In this document: in pieces, positions 1 through 6,243 of the stretch | Layout: each line of letters opens with the position of its first letter | How positions within the stretch are numbered: the first letter of the stretch is position 1 | Assembly (NCBI GenBank): GCA_937967795.1 | Contig: CALBSK010000064.1 | Location: forward strand, 1-20,828 | DNA from: an uncultured Alphaproteobacteria bacterium | Lineage (GTDB): Bacteria > Pseudomonadota > Alphaproteobacteria > UBA9655 | Reading direction: 5' to 3' | DNA: 20,828 nucleotides | Notes under the pieces: model-generated | What the model was told of the DNA's origin: nothing | Seen by the model: only the letters and a program-made list of their open reading frames with translations | Databases searched by the model: none | Made by a program: the position numbers and the translations under genes

Positions 1-313
1 CTTCTGTATTATACCCTTTTTTTGCTGCCGTTTCATACTCTCCTTATCATTGATCTCACATCTTCATAGAAGAGAAAACCTCATCTCCCTCTACGAAGCT
101 ATTTCTGGACCTAATATACGGGGGCAGGACAAATTACGATTACATTAGAAACTTCTGAATCTGAAATTCAAGCAGAAATTTTTACTATACAGGAAGAACC
201 AATATAAAAAAATATGCTTCATTTTTTTTGATATATCAAAAAATAATTAAATAATCTTTTCTTTACCTCCAAGCCAGAAGAAGGCACACTCGATTTAAAA
301 AAGAGGGGTTTCT
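1..313. other. Region upstream of the pilin genes, no supported gene
   Basis: This stretch is AT-rich and no reading frame crosses it. Near position 116 one frame runs open to a stop at 205-207 and would end in a hydrophilic acidic tail (residues TSESEIQAEIFTIQEEPI). Another frame is open just before it, so this could be the frameshifted 3' end of a decayed gene entering from the left, but I cannot name it. Bases 208-300 are very A/T-rich and probably hold the promoter of the pilin pair. A ribosome binding site, AGAGGGG, lies just before the ATG at 314. Confidence 0.3.
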
Positions 314-1003
314 ATGAAAAAGCAAAATAAATCTCATCCAGAAGCTGGATTTAGTCTTATCGAATTGGCTGTTGTTCTCATCATCATGGGCCTTCTCATG
401 GGCGGAGTTTTAAAAGGCAAAGATCTGATTGAAAGCGCGCGTCTTAAACGCATCATTTCTCAGCTGAATGAATATAGAGTTGCAACTCATACTTTTTTGG
501 ATAAATACGATGCATTTCCAGGGGATTTTAATAAAGCCTCCCTCCTTATCAAGACCGGCCTTCGTGATGGGAATGGAAATGGAATTATCGAAGGGGGTGG
601 GCTTGCGCAAGGAAGTGAAGCTCTATCCTTTTGGTCTCATCTTGCAGGAGCTGGATTCATTGGAAGCCCTGGGTTAGAAAGTGAGAAAAATATAGGAGAC
701 TTTGGAAAAGGAGCTCCTGAATCATCTATAGGAGGGGGATTCACCATAGAAAATAATCCCCATAGTCTCAAAGGGTTATGGTTTATTTTAGGGACTAAGC
801 GAGGTGATCATGGAGATGGAGGATTACTCACACCTTTGCAGGCCATGAGTATTGACAAAAAAATGGATAATGGTCACCCCACATCTGGAAAAATTCGGGC
901 GATTGATGGAACTAACGTTCAAAATCACGCTTGTGTCAAAGAAGATGGAACTTATAACATTGATAATCATGAAGCCGCTTGTGTTGTCCTCTTTCAGCTC
1001 TAA
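314..1003 (+). CDS. Type IV prepilin / type II secretion pseudopilin-like protein
   Basis: The 229-residue product is a probable pilin-like subunit that would be cleaved and N-methylated by a prepilin peptidase and then assembled into a pilus or pseudopilus at the inner membrane. It has a 12-residue basic leader ending in Gly12, cleavage before Phe13, Glu at mature position +5 (FSLIE), and a hydrophobic segment to about residue 33, which is the classic class III signal. After the N-terminal helix comes YDAFPGD and then DGNGNGIIE (residues 85-93), which resembles the start of a calcium-binding loop. The rest is Gly-rich with two late cysteines near the C-terminus. The start is set by AGAGGGG a few bases upstream. 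It overlaps the next prepilin gene, so the two are probably co-translated. No pilus motor, secretin or peptidase gene lies in the window, so which machine it serves is unknown. Confidence 0.85.
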   Translation: MKKQNKSHPEAGFSLIELAVVLIIMGLLMGGVLKGKDLIESARLKRIISQLNEYRVATHTFLDKYDAFPGDFNKASLLIKTGLRDGNGNGIIEGGGLAQGSEALSFWSHLAGAGFIGSPGLESEKNIGDFGKGAPESSIGGGFTIENNPHSLKGLWFILGTKRGDHGDGGLLTPLQAMSIDKKMDNGHPTSGKIRAIDGTNVQNHACVKEDGTYNIDNHEAACVVLFQL

Positions 1004-1691
1004 ATCCACTGGTGAAAAAGGCTTTTCCCTGTTGGAACTTGCCATTGTTCTTGTTATTTTGGGCATCATTGGAGGCTTGAGTTTACCATTATTAACAACT
1101 CATCTTCATCGAACAGCTATTACAAAAACACGCTTTAACCAAGATTACGCGTTCAGTGCGATTGCAGCGTACGTCGAAAAAAACAAAAGATTCCCTTGCC
1201 CTGCCGATCCTCAAATAACAGGTTCAGATTATGGACTTGCTCAAGTTCAATGCCGGGGGCCCAAAGCAAAAGGAATTCTTCCCTTTAAAACCCTTGGTAT
1301 CAGCGAATCCTTTGCAAGTGATGGATTTAAGCACCTAATGACATTCGTTATTGAACCGGAACTGGCGAAAAAAGGAATCGTCCTTCCACATGAACGTGGC
1401 GGATTTATTACTGTTAACAAAGAGGGAGGAGGAACCGTCCTAGCGCCGCCTCAAAGTGGAGAGCAAAACCCTAACTGTGTGGCTCTGGTCCTTATTAGTC
1501 ACGGAGAAAGTGGTGTAGGTGCTTTTAAAGGAAAAGGCCAGGCCACTAAAATTCTAGGAGAAGGAGATTCTTCCCACAAACGAGAAAATTACGACGATAA
1601 TTTTATTTTTATTGAAAGCAGTCAAACAGATGACCTCTTGCGATGGGAAAGTCGCGATCAATTTTTAAAGCATTATGTGCGATTTCATTAG
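969..1691 (+). CDS. Second prepilin-like protein, overlapping the first
   Basis: I start this gene at the ATG at 969, inside the last codons of the upstream pilin gene. This gives 240 residues with an 18-residue leader ending in Gly18, cleavage before Phe19, Glu at +5 (FSLLE) and a hydrophobic helix to about residue 40. The frame stays open upstream to 852, but those extra 39 codons would bury the class III signal too deep in the protein. No clear ribosome binding site precedes 969, which fits translational coupling through the 35-base overlap. The mature part has a RFPCPADP motif after the helix and later a probable disulfide pair. It is likely a minor pilin or pseudopilin working with its neighbour. 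The exact start is the least certain point. Confidence 0.78.
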   Translation: MKPLVLSSFSSKSTGEKGFSLLELAIVLVILGIIGGLSLPLLTTHLHRTAITKTRFNQDYAFSAIAAYVEKNKRFPCPADPQITGSDYGLAQVQCRGPKAKGILPFKTLGISESFASDGFKHLMTFVIEPELAKKGIVLPHERGGFITVNKEGGGTVLAPPQSGEQNPNCVALVLISHGESGVGAFKGKGQATKILGEGDSSHKRENYDDNFIFIESSQTDDLLRWESRDQFLKHYVRFH

Positions 1692-1722
1692 GCTAGAGTA
1701 TCCTTAAAACATTGCCTAATGA
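1685..1722. terminator. Hairpin at the 3' end of the pilin pair
   Basis: A perfect 9-bp inverted repeat pairs 1685-1693 (TCATTAGGC) with 1714-1722 (GCCTAATGA), with a 20-base loop, and overlaps the stop codon of the second pilin. A second, overlapping repeat pairs CTAGA (1693-1697) with TCTAG (1726-1730). No T-run follows, so it is not a standard intrinsic terminator. It may stabilise the 3' end of the message or be fortuitous. Confidence 0.35.
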
Positions 1723-1778
1723 CGTTCTAGGAAAAAATAGGCTATATTCAATCAAAGTGAAAATACGTATTTTTATTT

Positions 1779-1833
1779 AACCCACCAGTGTCATTTCCAT
1801 CCTCGTGAAGGCGACAATGACAATCGACGGGTT
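1779..1833. repeat. REP-like imperfect palindrome
   Basis: The outer arms AACCC (1779-1783) and GGGTT (1829-1833) flank the inner arms TGTCATT (1789-1795) and AATGACA (1816-1822), with CCT-CGTGA-AGG at the tip (1801-1811). The TGTCATT...GCGAAGGCG...AATGACA layout resembles the palindromic repeats scattered between genes in many proteobacterial genomes. Only one copy is visible in this window, so the repeat status rests on the pattern. Confidence 0.5.
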
Positions 1834-1876
1834 GATAAAGGTCTAGGTAACCTTACGTGAGTATAATAAAAAGACC

Positions 1877-2683
1877 ATGATTAATCGTGAGAAACTAAAA
1901 GCTCTTTTGTCCATTTACAAAGATGCGGGTGCGGATGAAATCATTTCTGAAACTTCTCATAATCGTTTTCAGGAAATTGAAGATACGCTTGTCTTCCCCA
2001 CTCCTCCGCCAGCAGAAAAAAAGGAGCCGAGAATACCTCCACTCATATCTCCTCACGTTGCTCACCTGACAGCTCGTACCTCAGCCCAGACTGCTCAATC
2101 TCTGCAGGAGCTCAAGGCCGCATTGATGAGTTTTGAGGGGTGCGCTTTGAAATATACCGCGACAAACTTAGTTTTTGGTGATGGAAACCCCCAATCTCGG
2201 GTGATGTTAATTGGCGAAGCCCCGGGGGCTGATGAAGATCGGCAAGGTCTCCCCTTTGTAGGGCAAAGTGGGCAACTTCTCGATAAAATGTTTGCCACAA
2301 TTGGCCTCACGCGGCAGAGTTTTTATATTACCAACATTATCCCGTGGCGTCCTCCGGGCAATCGACAACCAACGCCTGCTGAAGCAGAAGCCTGTTTGCC
2401 GTTTGTCCGACGACATATCGATCTTGTCAACCCAGATTTTCTTATTCTTGTCGGCGGAACGGCAGCTAAAACCCTTCTGGGAGGACGCGATGGTATTATG
2501 CGCCTCAGAGGATCATGGAAAGACTATACGTCAGAGGCCGGGAAAAAAATGAAAGTTATGGCAATTTTCCATCCCGCCTACCTCCTTCGTTCACCGGGTC
2601 AAAAGCGGGAAGTTTGGCAGGACCTCCTTAAAATTAAGCATACCTTATTGAAAGAAGGGATTAACTTAAGAGGGGCCTTTTAA
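1877..2683 (+). CDS. Uracil-DNA glycosylase, family-4-like, lacking a full Fe-S cysteine set
   Basis: The 268-residue product should excise uracil from DNA as the first step of base excision repair. Motifs seen are GEAPG (113-117), the GLPFVGQSGQLLD stretch (124-136), ITNIIPWRPPGNR (151-163) and HPAYLLR (232-238), all typical of the superfamily of family 4 UDGs. The first 85 residues are a poorly conserved extension with a Pro-rich linker. Classic family 4 enzymes carry four cysteines that ligate a 4Fe-4S cluster. Here only two cysteines exist in the whole protein (Cys89 and Cys173), and the position of the RPP-motif cysteine is Trp157. The cluster is therefore probably absent or held differently. 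The gene sits just upstream of ffs and dnaX, fitting a DNA maintenance neighbourhood. Confidence 0.9.
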   Translation: MINREKLKALLSIYKDAGADEIISETSHNRFQEIEDTLVFPTPPPAEKKEPRIPPLISPHVAHLTARTSAQTAQSLQELKAALMSFEGCALKYTATNLVFGDGNPQSRVMLIGEAPGADEDRQGLPFVGQSGQLLDKMFATIGLTRQSFYITNIIPWRPPGNRQPTPAEAEACLPFVRRHIDLVNPDFLILVGGTAAKTLLGGRDGIMRLRGSWKDYTSEAGKKMKVMAIFHPAYLLRSPGQKREVWQDLLKIKHTLLKEGINLRGAF

Positions 2684-2713
2684 GGGACAATGAAAGCTAT
2701 CCTCATATTCTAC

Positions 2714-2744
2714 TTGCCTTCTCCCCCTGCTTATTTGCTATAAG
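2714..2744 (+). promoter_or_regulatory. Probable sigma-70-type promoter of the SRP RNA
   Basis: A TATAAG box at 2739-2744 ends exactly seven bases before the first base of the SRP RNA helix (2751). A weaker TTGCCT lies at 2714-2719, with a 19-base spacer, slightly longer than ideal. The -10 position relative to the RNA start is the main support. Confidence 0.5.
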
Positions 2745-2750
2745 GAAGAT

Positions 2751-2850
2751 GAGGGGCTGGTTTGTGGACGTAGGTCTTACAAATCCGGTCAGGTCCGGAA
2801 GGAAGCAGCCGTCGTAAGAGCCCTATGGGTCACGTATCGGCCAGTCCCTC
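2751..2850 (+). ncRNA. ffs: Signal recognition particle RNA (4.5S, bacterial small type)
   Basis: This is the RNA scaffold of the signal recognition particle, which binds Ffh and targets nascent membrane proteins to FtsY. The highly conserved apical domain is present at 2787-2810 (GGTCAGGTCCGGAAGGAAGC and following AGCC). The ends close as a helix: 2751-2760 (GAGGGGCTGG) pairs with 2841-2850 (CCAGTCCCTC), with a single G-U wobble. A length of about 100 nt fits the bacterial small SRP RNA. Its place just before dnaX is common in alphaproteobacteria. Confidence 0.96.
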
Positions 2851-2870
2851 ACTAGTAAAGGATGATACGC

Positions 2871-4094
2871 GTGGAAGCTGCCCTTAAACTTATATCTTCT
2901 TCGGATCCGCTTATTCCTTCTCTTGAAGGCTACCGCGTGCTTGCTCGTAAATATCGCCCCCTAAAACTCAGCCAAATCATTGGTCAAGACTTCCTCGTTG
3001 AAACTTTAAAACGGGGTATCGAAGGGGGACGGTTAGGCCATGCCTTTATTTTAACAGGAATTCGAGGAACAGGGAAAACCACAACGGCTCGGATCCTTGC
3101 CCGCTCTCTGAATTGTGAGACAGGTCCTACACCGGAACCTTGTGGCTTATGCTCTTCATGCATCGGGATCTCGCAAGACAGATCTATGGATGTCCTCGAA
3201 ATTGATGCGGCAAGCCGTACAAGTGTTGATGATATTCGGGAAATTATTGAAGCTTCTCGATATAAAGCAGTTTCAGCTCGTTATAAGATATATATTATTG
3301 ACGAAGTTCATATGCTTTCTAAAAGCGCCTTTAATGCACTTTTAAAAACTCTTGAGGAGCCCCCCCCTCACGTAAAATTTATCTTTGCCACGACGGAGAT
3401 TCATAAAGTTCCTGCGACCATTTTATCACGATGCGTCCGCTTTGACCTTAAGCGCATTGAAAATTCTGTCCTCTTTACTTATTTTAAAAGCCTCTGTGAT
3501 CAAGAAAACGTCGTTTATGAAGAAGAAGCTCTCGCTCTGATTGCTAAGGCTTCTGAAGGATCGGTGAGGGATGGGCTCTCGCTTTTGGACCAAGCAATAA
3601 CTTACGGGCTCTTCCCCAACGGCACATCTCATATTCATACACTTCACGTGCGCCAAATGTTGGGGCTTTCTGATCAAGGGGCTCTTTTAGCGTTTTTTCA
3701 TACTTTGATGGAAGGAAATGCCCTTTTATCTCTTGAAAAGCTGCGGTATTTTTATCAAGAGGGAGCCGATCCTTTACGAATTCTTGAAGATCTTCTAGAT
3801 CTCACCCACTGGATACACTGTTTAAAAATTAACTCCTCCTTGGCTCAAGATATTACTTTAAGCCCTGAAAAGAGACAAAAAGGAATCGAGCTAGCAGAAT
3901 CCCTTTCCCTTCCCACTCTCACACGCCTATGGCAAATCCTTCTTAAAGGATGTGAGGAGATCAAGAGAGCCCCTTCCCCCCATAAAGCTCTTGATGTCAT
4001 TATCATTCGTTTAACGCACCTGATGCCCTTTCCTTCTTTAAACGAGCTTTTAGAAGGCCTCTCAGAAGAACCTAACCTAAAAAAAAAGTCTTAA
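2871..4094 (+). CDS. dnaX: DNA polymerase III subunit gamma/tau, zero-frame product ending at an A9G tract
   Basis: This is the clamp-loader ATPase of the replicative polymerase. Numbered from an in-frame ATG at 2862, it has the YRVLARKYRP start (24-33), Walker A GIRGTGKTT (66-74), four zinc-binding cysteines (85, 94, 97, 100), a DEVH Walker B (147-150) and the SRC arginine-finger motif (189-191). I prefer the GTG at 2871 as start because AAAGGA (2857-2862) is then 8 bases away, while it abuts the ATG at 2862. The zero frame ends with NLKKKS and TAA (4092-4094) right after a run of nine A's. It therefore lacks the C-terminal domain, which follows in the -1 frame (to 4453). The zero-frame product is comparable in length to E. 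coli gamma (about 430 residues). Slippage would join both parts into about 527 residues. Confidence 0.93.
   Translation: MEAALKLISSSDPLIPSLEGYRVLARKYRPLKLSQIIGQDFLVETLKRGIEGGRLGHAFILTGIRGTGKTTTARILARSLNCETGPTPEPCGLCSSCIGISQDRSMDVLEIDAASRTSVDDIREIIEASRYKAVSARYKIYIIDEVHMLSKSAFNALLKTLEEPPPHVKFIFATTEIHKVPATILSRCVRFDLKRIENSVLFTYFKSLCDQENVVYEEEALALIAKASEGSVRDGLSLLDQAITYGLFPNGTSHIHTLHVRQMLGLSDQGALLAFFHTLMEGNALLSLEKLRYFYQEGADPLRILEDLLDLTHWIHCLKINSSLAQDITLSPEKRQKGIELAESLSLPTLTRLWQILLKGCEEIKRAPSPHKALDVIIIRLTHLMPFPSLNELLEGLSEEPNLKKKS
4079..4088 (+). promoter_or_regulatory. A9G slippery tract in dnaX, candidate -1 frameshift or transcriptional slippage site
   Basis: Nine A's (4079-4087) and a G form the zero-frame codons CTA AAA AAA AAG, followed by TCT TAA. 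The heptamer A AAA AAG at 4082-4088 is in the X XXY YYZ phase needed for -1 slippage, the same heptamer as in E. coli dnaX. A weak ribosome-binding-like AGAAGAA (4064-4070) lies 11 bases upstream. I see no strong stem-loop downstream. Adding one A, in RNA or DNA, also restores the long frame, so a sequencing or genomic indel would look identical. Confidence 0.55.
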
Positions 4095-4453
4095 CTTCGG
4101 AGAAAACGACTCTCTCTTCTTTTGATGACCTTGTGGAGTGGGTCAGCCATCAACGTGAGGGATTTTTACATACCCATCTTTTATATGATGTCCATCTTGT
4201 CGCGTTTTCTTCCTGTTCTTTAACGCTTAGACTTTCCGACAATATTTCCAAAAATTTTCCTCACCAATTACAAGAACTTCTAAAAAAGAAGAGAGGCGAA
4301 GCATGGACGATTGCAATTTCCGAAGAAATCGGTCAACCTACTCTTCATGAAAAAAAGATAAAAGCTCTTGAGAAGCGCCAGCATGCTATTTTACAAGATC
4401 CTCTTGTAAAAGCACTTAGAGAAGCTTTCCCTGGAACCCTCGTTGAGACATAA
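4088..4453 (+). CDS. dnaX: DnaX C-terminal (tau-like) domain, in the -1 frame
   Basis: This is the C-terminal domain of alphaproteobacterial DnaX, expected to follow the clamp-loader core and to make contacts with the rest of the replisome. From 4088 the -1 frame reads on without a stop through SSFDDLVEWVSHQREGFLHT and on to a stop at 4451-4453. It ends in a DPLVKALREAFPGT motif like that at the end of many alphaproteobacterial DnaX proteins. The coding quality is intact for 121 codons, with no other lesion. An isolated gene is unlikely: the only candidate start in this frame is a GTG at 4133 in the middle of the domain, without a good ribosome binding site. It is best read as the second half of dnaX, reached by slippage at 4079-4088, or as a recently broken gene. 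Confidence 0.82.
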   Translation, partial: VLTSEKTTLSSFDDLVEWVSHQREGFLHTHLLYDVHLVAFSSCSLTLRLSDNISKNFPHQLQELLKKKRGEAWTIAISEEIGQPTLHEKKIKALEKRQHAILQDPLVKALREAFPGTLVET

Positions 4454-4468
4454 AGAAAGAGAGAAACT

Positions 4469-4795
4469 ATGTTTGGTAATATTGGCGAAATGATGAAGCA
4501 GGCCCAAAAAATGCAGGCTAAAATGGCAGAAGTTCAAGAAAAGTTAGCTACGCTCGAGGTCGAGGGCACTTCCGGAGGAGGACTGATAAAAATAACAGCC
4601 GACGGCAAAGGAACTATCAAAGGAATTAAGATTGATTCATCCCTTCTCGATCCTCAAGAAGGGGAAGTTTTAGAAGATCTTCTCGTTGCGGCACTTCATG
4701 ATGTTCAAGCCAAAGCGGAAGAAAAAGCGAGCGAAGAAATGAACAAAGTCACAGGCGGTCTGAAGCTTCCTGGGGGAATGAAACTTCCTTTTTAA
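4469..4795 (+). CDS. ybaB: YbaB/EbfC family nucleoid-associated protein
   Basis: The 108-residue product belongs to the YbaB/EbfC family, small dimeric DNA-binding proteins that associate with the nucleoid. It begins MFGNIGEMMKQAQKMQAKM, a helical N-terminus with the family's MKQAQKMQ pattern, followed by the GGGLIKITADGKGTIKGIKI beta segment and the LEDLLVAALHDVQAKAEE helix, and ends in GLKLPGGMKLPF. The length is normal for the family. It starts 15 bases after the dnaX C-terminal frame, with a purine-rich AAGAAAGAGAG upstream, so it is probably co-transcribed with dnaX. In many bacteria recR follows. Here a broken transposase follows instead. Confidence 0.95.
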   Translation: MFGNIGEMMKQAQKMQAKMAEVQEKLATLEVEGTSGGGLIKITADGKGTIKGIKIDSSLLDPQEGEVLEDLLVAALHDVQAKAEEKASEEMNKVTGGLKLPGGMKLPF

Positions 4796-4815
4796 TGAAC
4801 AACAAGAAGTTTCAT
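4778..4815. terminator. 10-bp hairpin overlapping the end of ybaB
   Basis: A perfect inverted repeat pairs ATGAAACTTC (4778-4787, inside the last ybaB codons) with GAAGTTTCAT (4806-4815), around an 18-base loop that holds the stop codon. No T-run follows, so it is not a typical intrinsic terminator. It could protect the 3' end of the dnaX-ybaB message. Confidence 0.35.
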
Positions 4816-4982
4816 GAGGAAGACAATGATAAGATTATCGCAAAGTCGCCTATTATTTATTTGACCTGGAGCGGCATTTCATGTGAGTTCACTCGTACGT
4901 TCAATCCTCATTGGGAAGGAGAATAGTACGATTTGCGAAACCAACCTTATAAAGATAACTCAGCAGAGCCTATGCATGAAAA

Positions 4983-5269
4983 CAAATGAAAGAAACCCGA
5001 TAGTACATCTCTTCTTTAGCGCTAGATACTGACCGTTTAAACGAGGTTGCATGTAAGCATTGGTGTTTGGATGTTTTATTAATGAGGGTGAAGCCTGTAT
5101 TCGCAAGCACAATGCCGCAGAAAATATGGACATTTTACGCAAGTGGACTATGGTCGTCTTGGTCACAGTAAAGTCTAAGCCCCATCAAATCATTAAATCT
5201 GTTAGGAGAAAGAATTCAAGGGCCATTGAACACCTTATCTCCTCTGTCAACAGAATTTTTCATGCGTAG
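4983..5269 (+). pseudogene. Remnant of an ISAs1-type DDE transposase (3' part, multiply broken)
   Basis: Pieces of the C-terminal half of an ISAs1-family transposase can be read in order. One frame gives MKETR, a TAG at 5001-5003, then YISSLALDTDRLNEVA, matching the family's ETRYYISSL with a Tyr codon turned into a stop. It continues to KHWCLDV (5055-5075), matching the LHWxLDV motif. About eight residues with the usual IEN motif seem deleted before it. A one-base deletion near 5073-5078 then shifts the frame to FINEGEACIRKHNAAENMDILRKW and on to a stop at 5267-5269, matching the family's NAAENxxxLR end. The bases from 4796 to 4982 hold nothing I can assign with confidence. They may be more decayed IS sequence. 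This is non-functional. Confidence 0.72.
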
Positions 5270-5332
5270 GCCCTAGGTCCTGATCAAACCCCCCTTGATT
5301 TGAAGTACTGAAACGGTTAAGGTTTCGCCTAA

Positions 5333-5418
5333 GCCCGCTTGGTGGAATGGTAGACACAAAAGACTTAAAATCTTTCGGCCGAAAGGCCGTGCCAGTTCGA
5401 GTCTGGCAGCGGGCACCA
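5333..5418 (+). tRNA. tRNA-Leu (anticodon UAA)
   Basis: This is a class II tRNA reading UUA and UUG codons. The acceptor arms GCCCGCT (5333-5339) and AGCGGGC (5408-5414) pair fully. The anticodon stem AAAGA/TCTTT encloses CTTAAAA with anticodon TAA at 5366-5368. A long variable arm, CGGCC-GAAA-GGCCG, and a T-arm with GTTCGAG follow. The discriminator is A5415 and CCA is encoded at 5416-5418. It sits 63 bases after the transposase remnant. Confidence 0.97.
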
Positions 5419-5465
5419 GCTTTTAACCTTTATAGCGTGATGAATTTATAAAACCACTTATTATT

Positions 5466-6119
5466 TTAAAATTCGATGGATATATGTTGTGTTCCCAAAA
5501 CTTTAGGACGCGGCTCGGTTTCAAAGTGAATTTTCTCCCCCGGTAATAAGAGGTTTTCCGAAAGATGATGTTCCCAATAATCTAAAATACAGTTCTTTCC
5601 GGCTTGAGATAAACATTTTGGATGGGAAGCATTTCCTATGAGCTTAATCTTTAGAGAAGGCACAGGACGTGCTTGATCAGCTGTATTGGTGATGTCTCCT
5701 GCTATTCGAACCATTTCGATGGATCCGTCTCGTTGAATTAAAGACGTGGTTTCGGTGATAGAAAGACCTATTCCTGAAGGATTCACCCTTAAACCAACGA
5801 GATCATACAATTTTTCACTTGAAGGCCAAAATTTGACAATCGACTCTCTCTCAAAACTTAAGAAACCGAAGAGAGTTAGAAAAAAAACAACTGTGATCAC
5901 CCATCCTACCCATCTAACCTGTCTTTCAGAAGAGAGCATGGGTTCCATAGCCATATCTATCGTGCCTTTGAGGGAAGGTGTGTTTAGAAAGCCTGAGAGA
6001 TCAGGAATTTGTCGCCATATATGATAGCAAGAAAGGCATCTCACTTGTCTTCCTGCTGGAGGAAGTAAATTATCATCGAGCATGTATCTTTTTGAACAAT
6101 GGGGGCATATGACAATCAT
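5466..6119 (-). CDS. MJ0042-type zinc-ribbon membrane protein with DUF3426-like tail
   Basis: The 217-residue product has an N-terminal zinc ribbon with CPHC (Cys5, Cys8) and CLSC (Cys28, Cys31), the MJ0042 finger-like domain. A single membrane helix (about residues 70-88) follows, then a periplasmic-type domain with VRIAGDITNTADQARPVPSL, similar to the DUF3426 pattern. The finger would stay in the cytoplasm. The function is not established. Such proteins are common in alphaproteobacteria next to ftsE, and here it is divergent from ftsE across a short shared promoter region. The start is supported by AGAGGG about 9 bases upstream of the ATG. Confidence 0.85.
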   Translation of the reverse strand: MIVICPHCSKRYMLDDNLLPPAGRQVRCLSCYHIWRQIPDLSGFLNTPSLKGTIDMAMEPMLSSERQVRWVGWVITVVFFLTLFGFLSFERESIVKFWPSSEKLYDLVGLRVNPSGIGLSITETTSLIQRDGSIEMVRIAGDITNTADQARPVPSLKIKLIGNASHPKCLSQAGKNCILDYWEHHLSENLLLPGEKIHFETEPRPKVLGTQHISIEF

Positions 6120-6243
6120 AAAGCAAAACCCTCTTACATATCTTCTTCTTTGGTTATATGCTCTTTAAAAGAATGGTGCAAGCTAGACGATGTCTTCTTC
6201 TTATGCCATTTTATGTAAGATTTTTAAAAAGGATAAATTTGTT

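Noticed and set aside
4133..4453. Stand-alone 106-residue hypothetical gene
   Set aside because: Its putative GTG start lies inside the DnaX C-terminal domain, the frame is open further upstream to the A9G tract, and the encoded residues continue the DnaX domain. It is better treated as the second part of dnaX.
5060..5269. Intact small gene of 69 residues
   Set aside because: It starts at a TTG in the middle of transposase-like sequence, and the matching residues upstream are in another frame, so it is a fragment of a broken transposase.
5295..5322. Promoter for tRNA-Leu (TTGATT and a TTAAGG box)
   Set aside because: The -35-like box is acceptable but no convincing -10 box sits at the right distance, so it was not listed.
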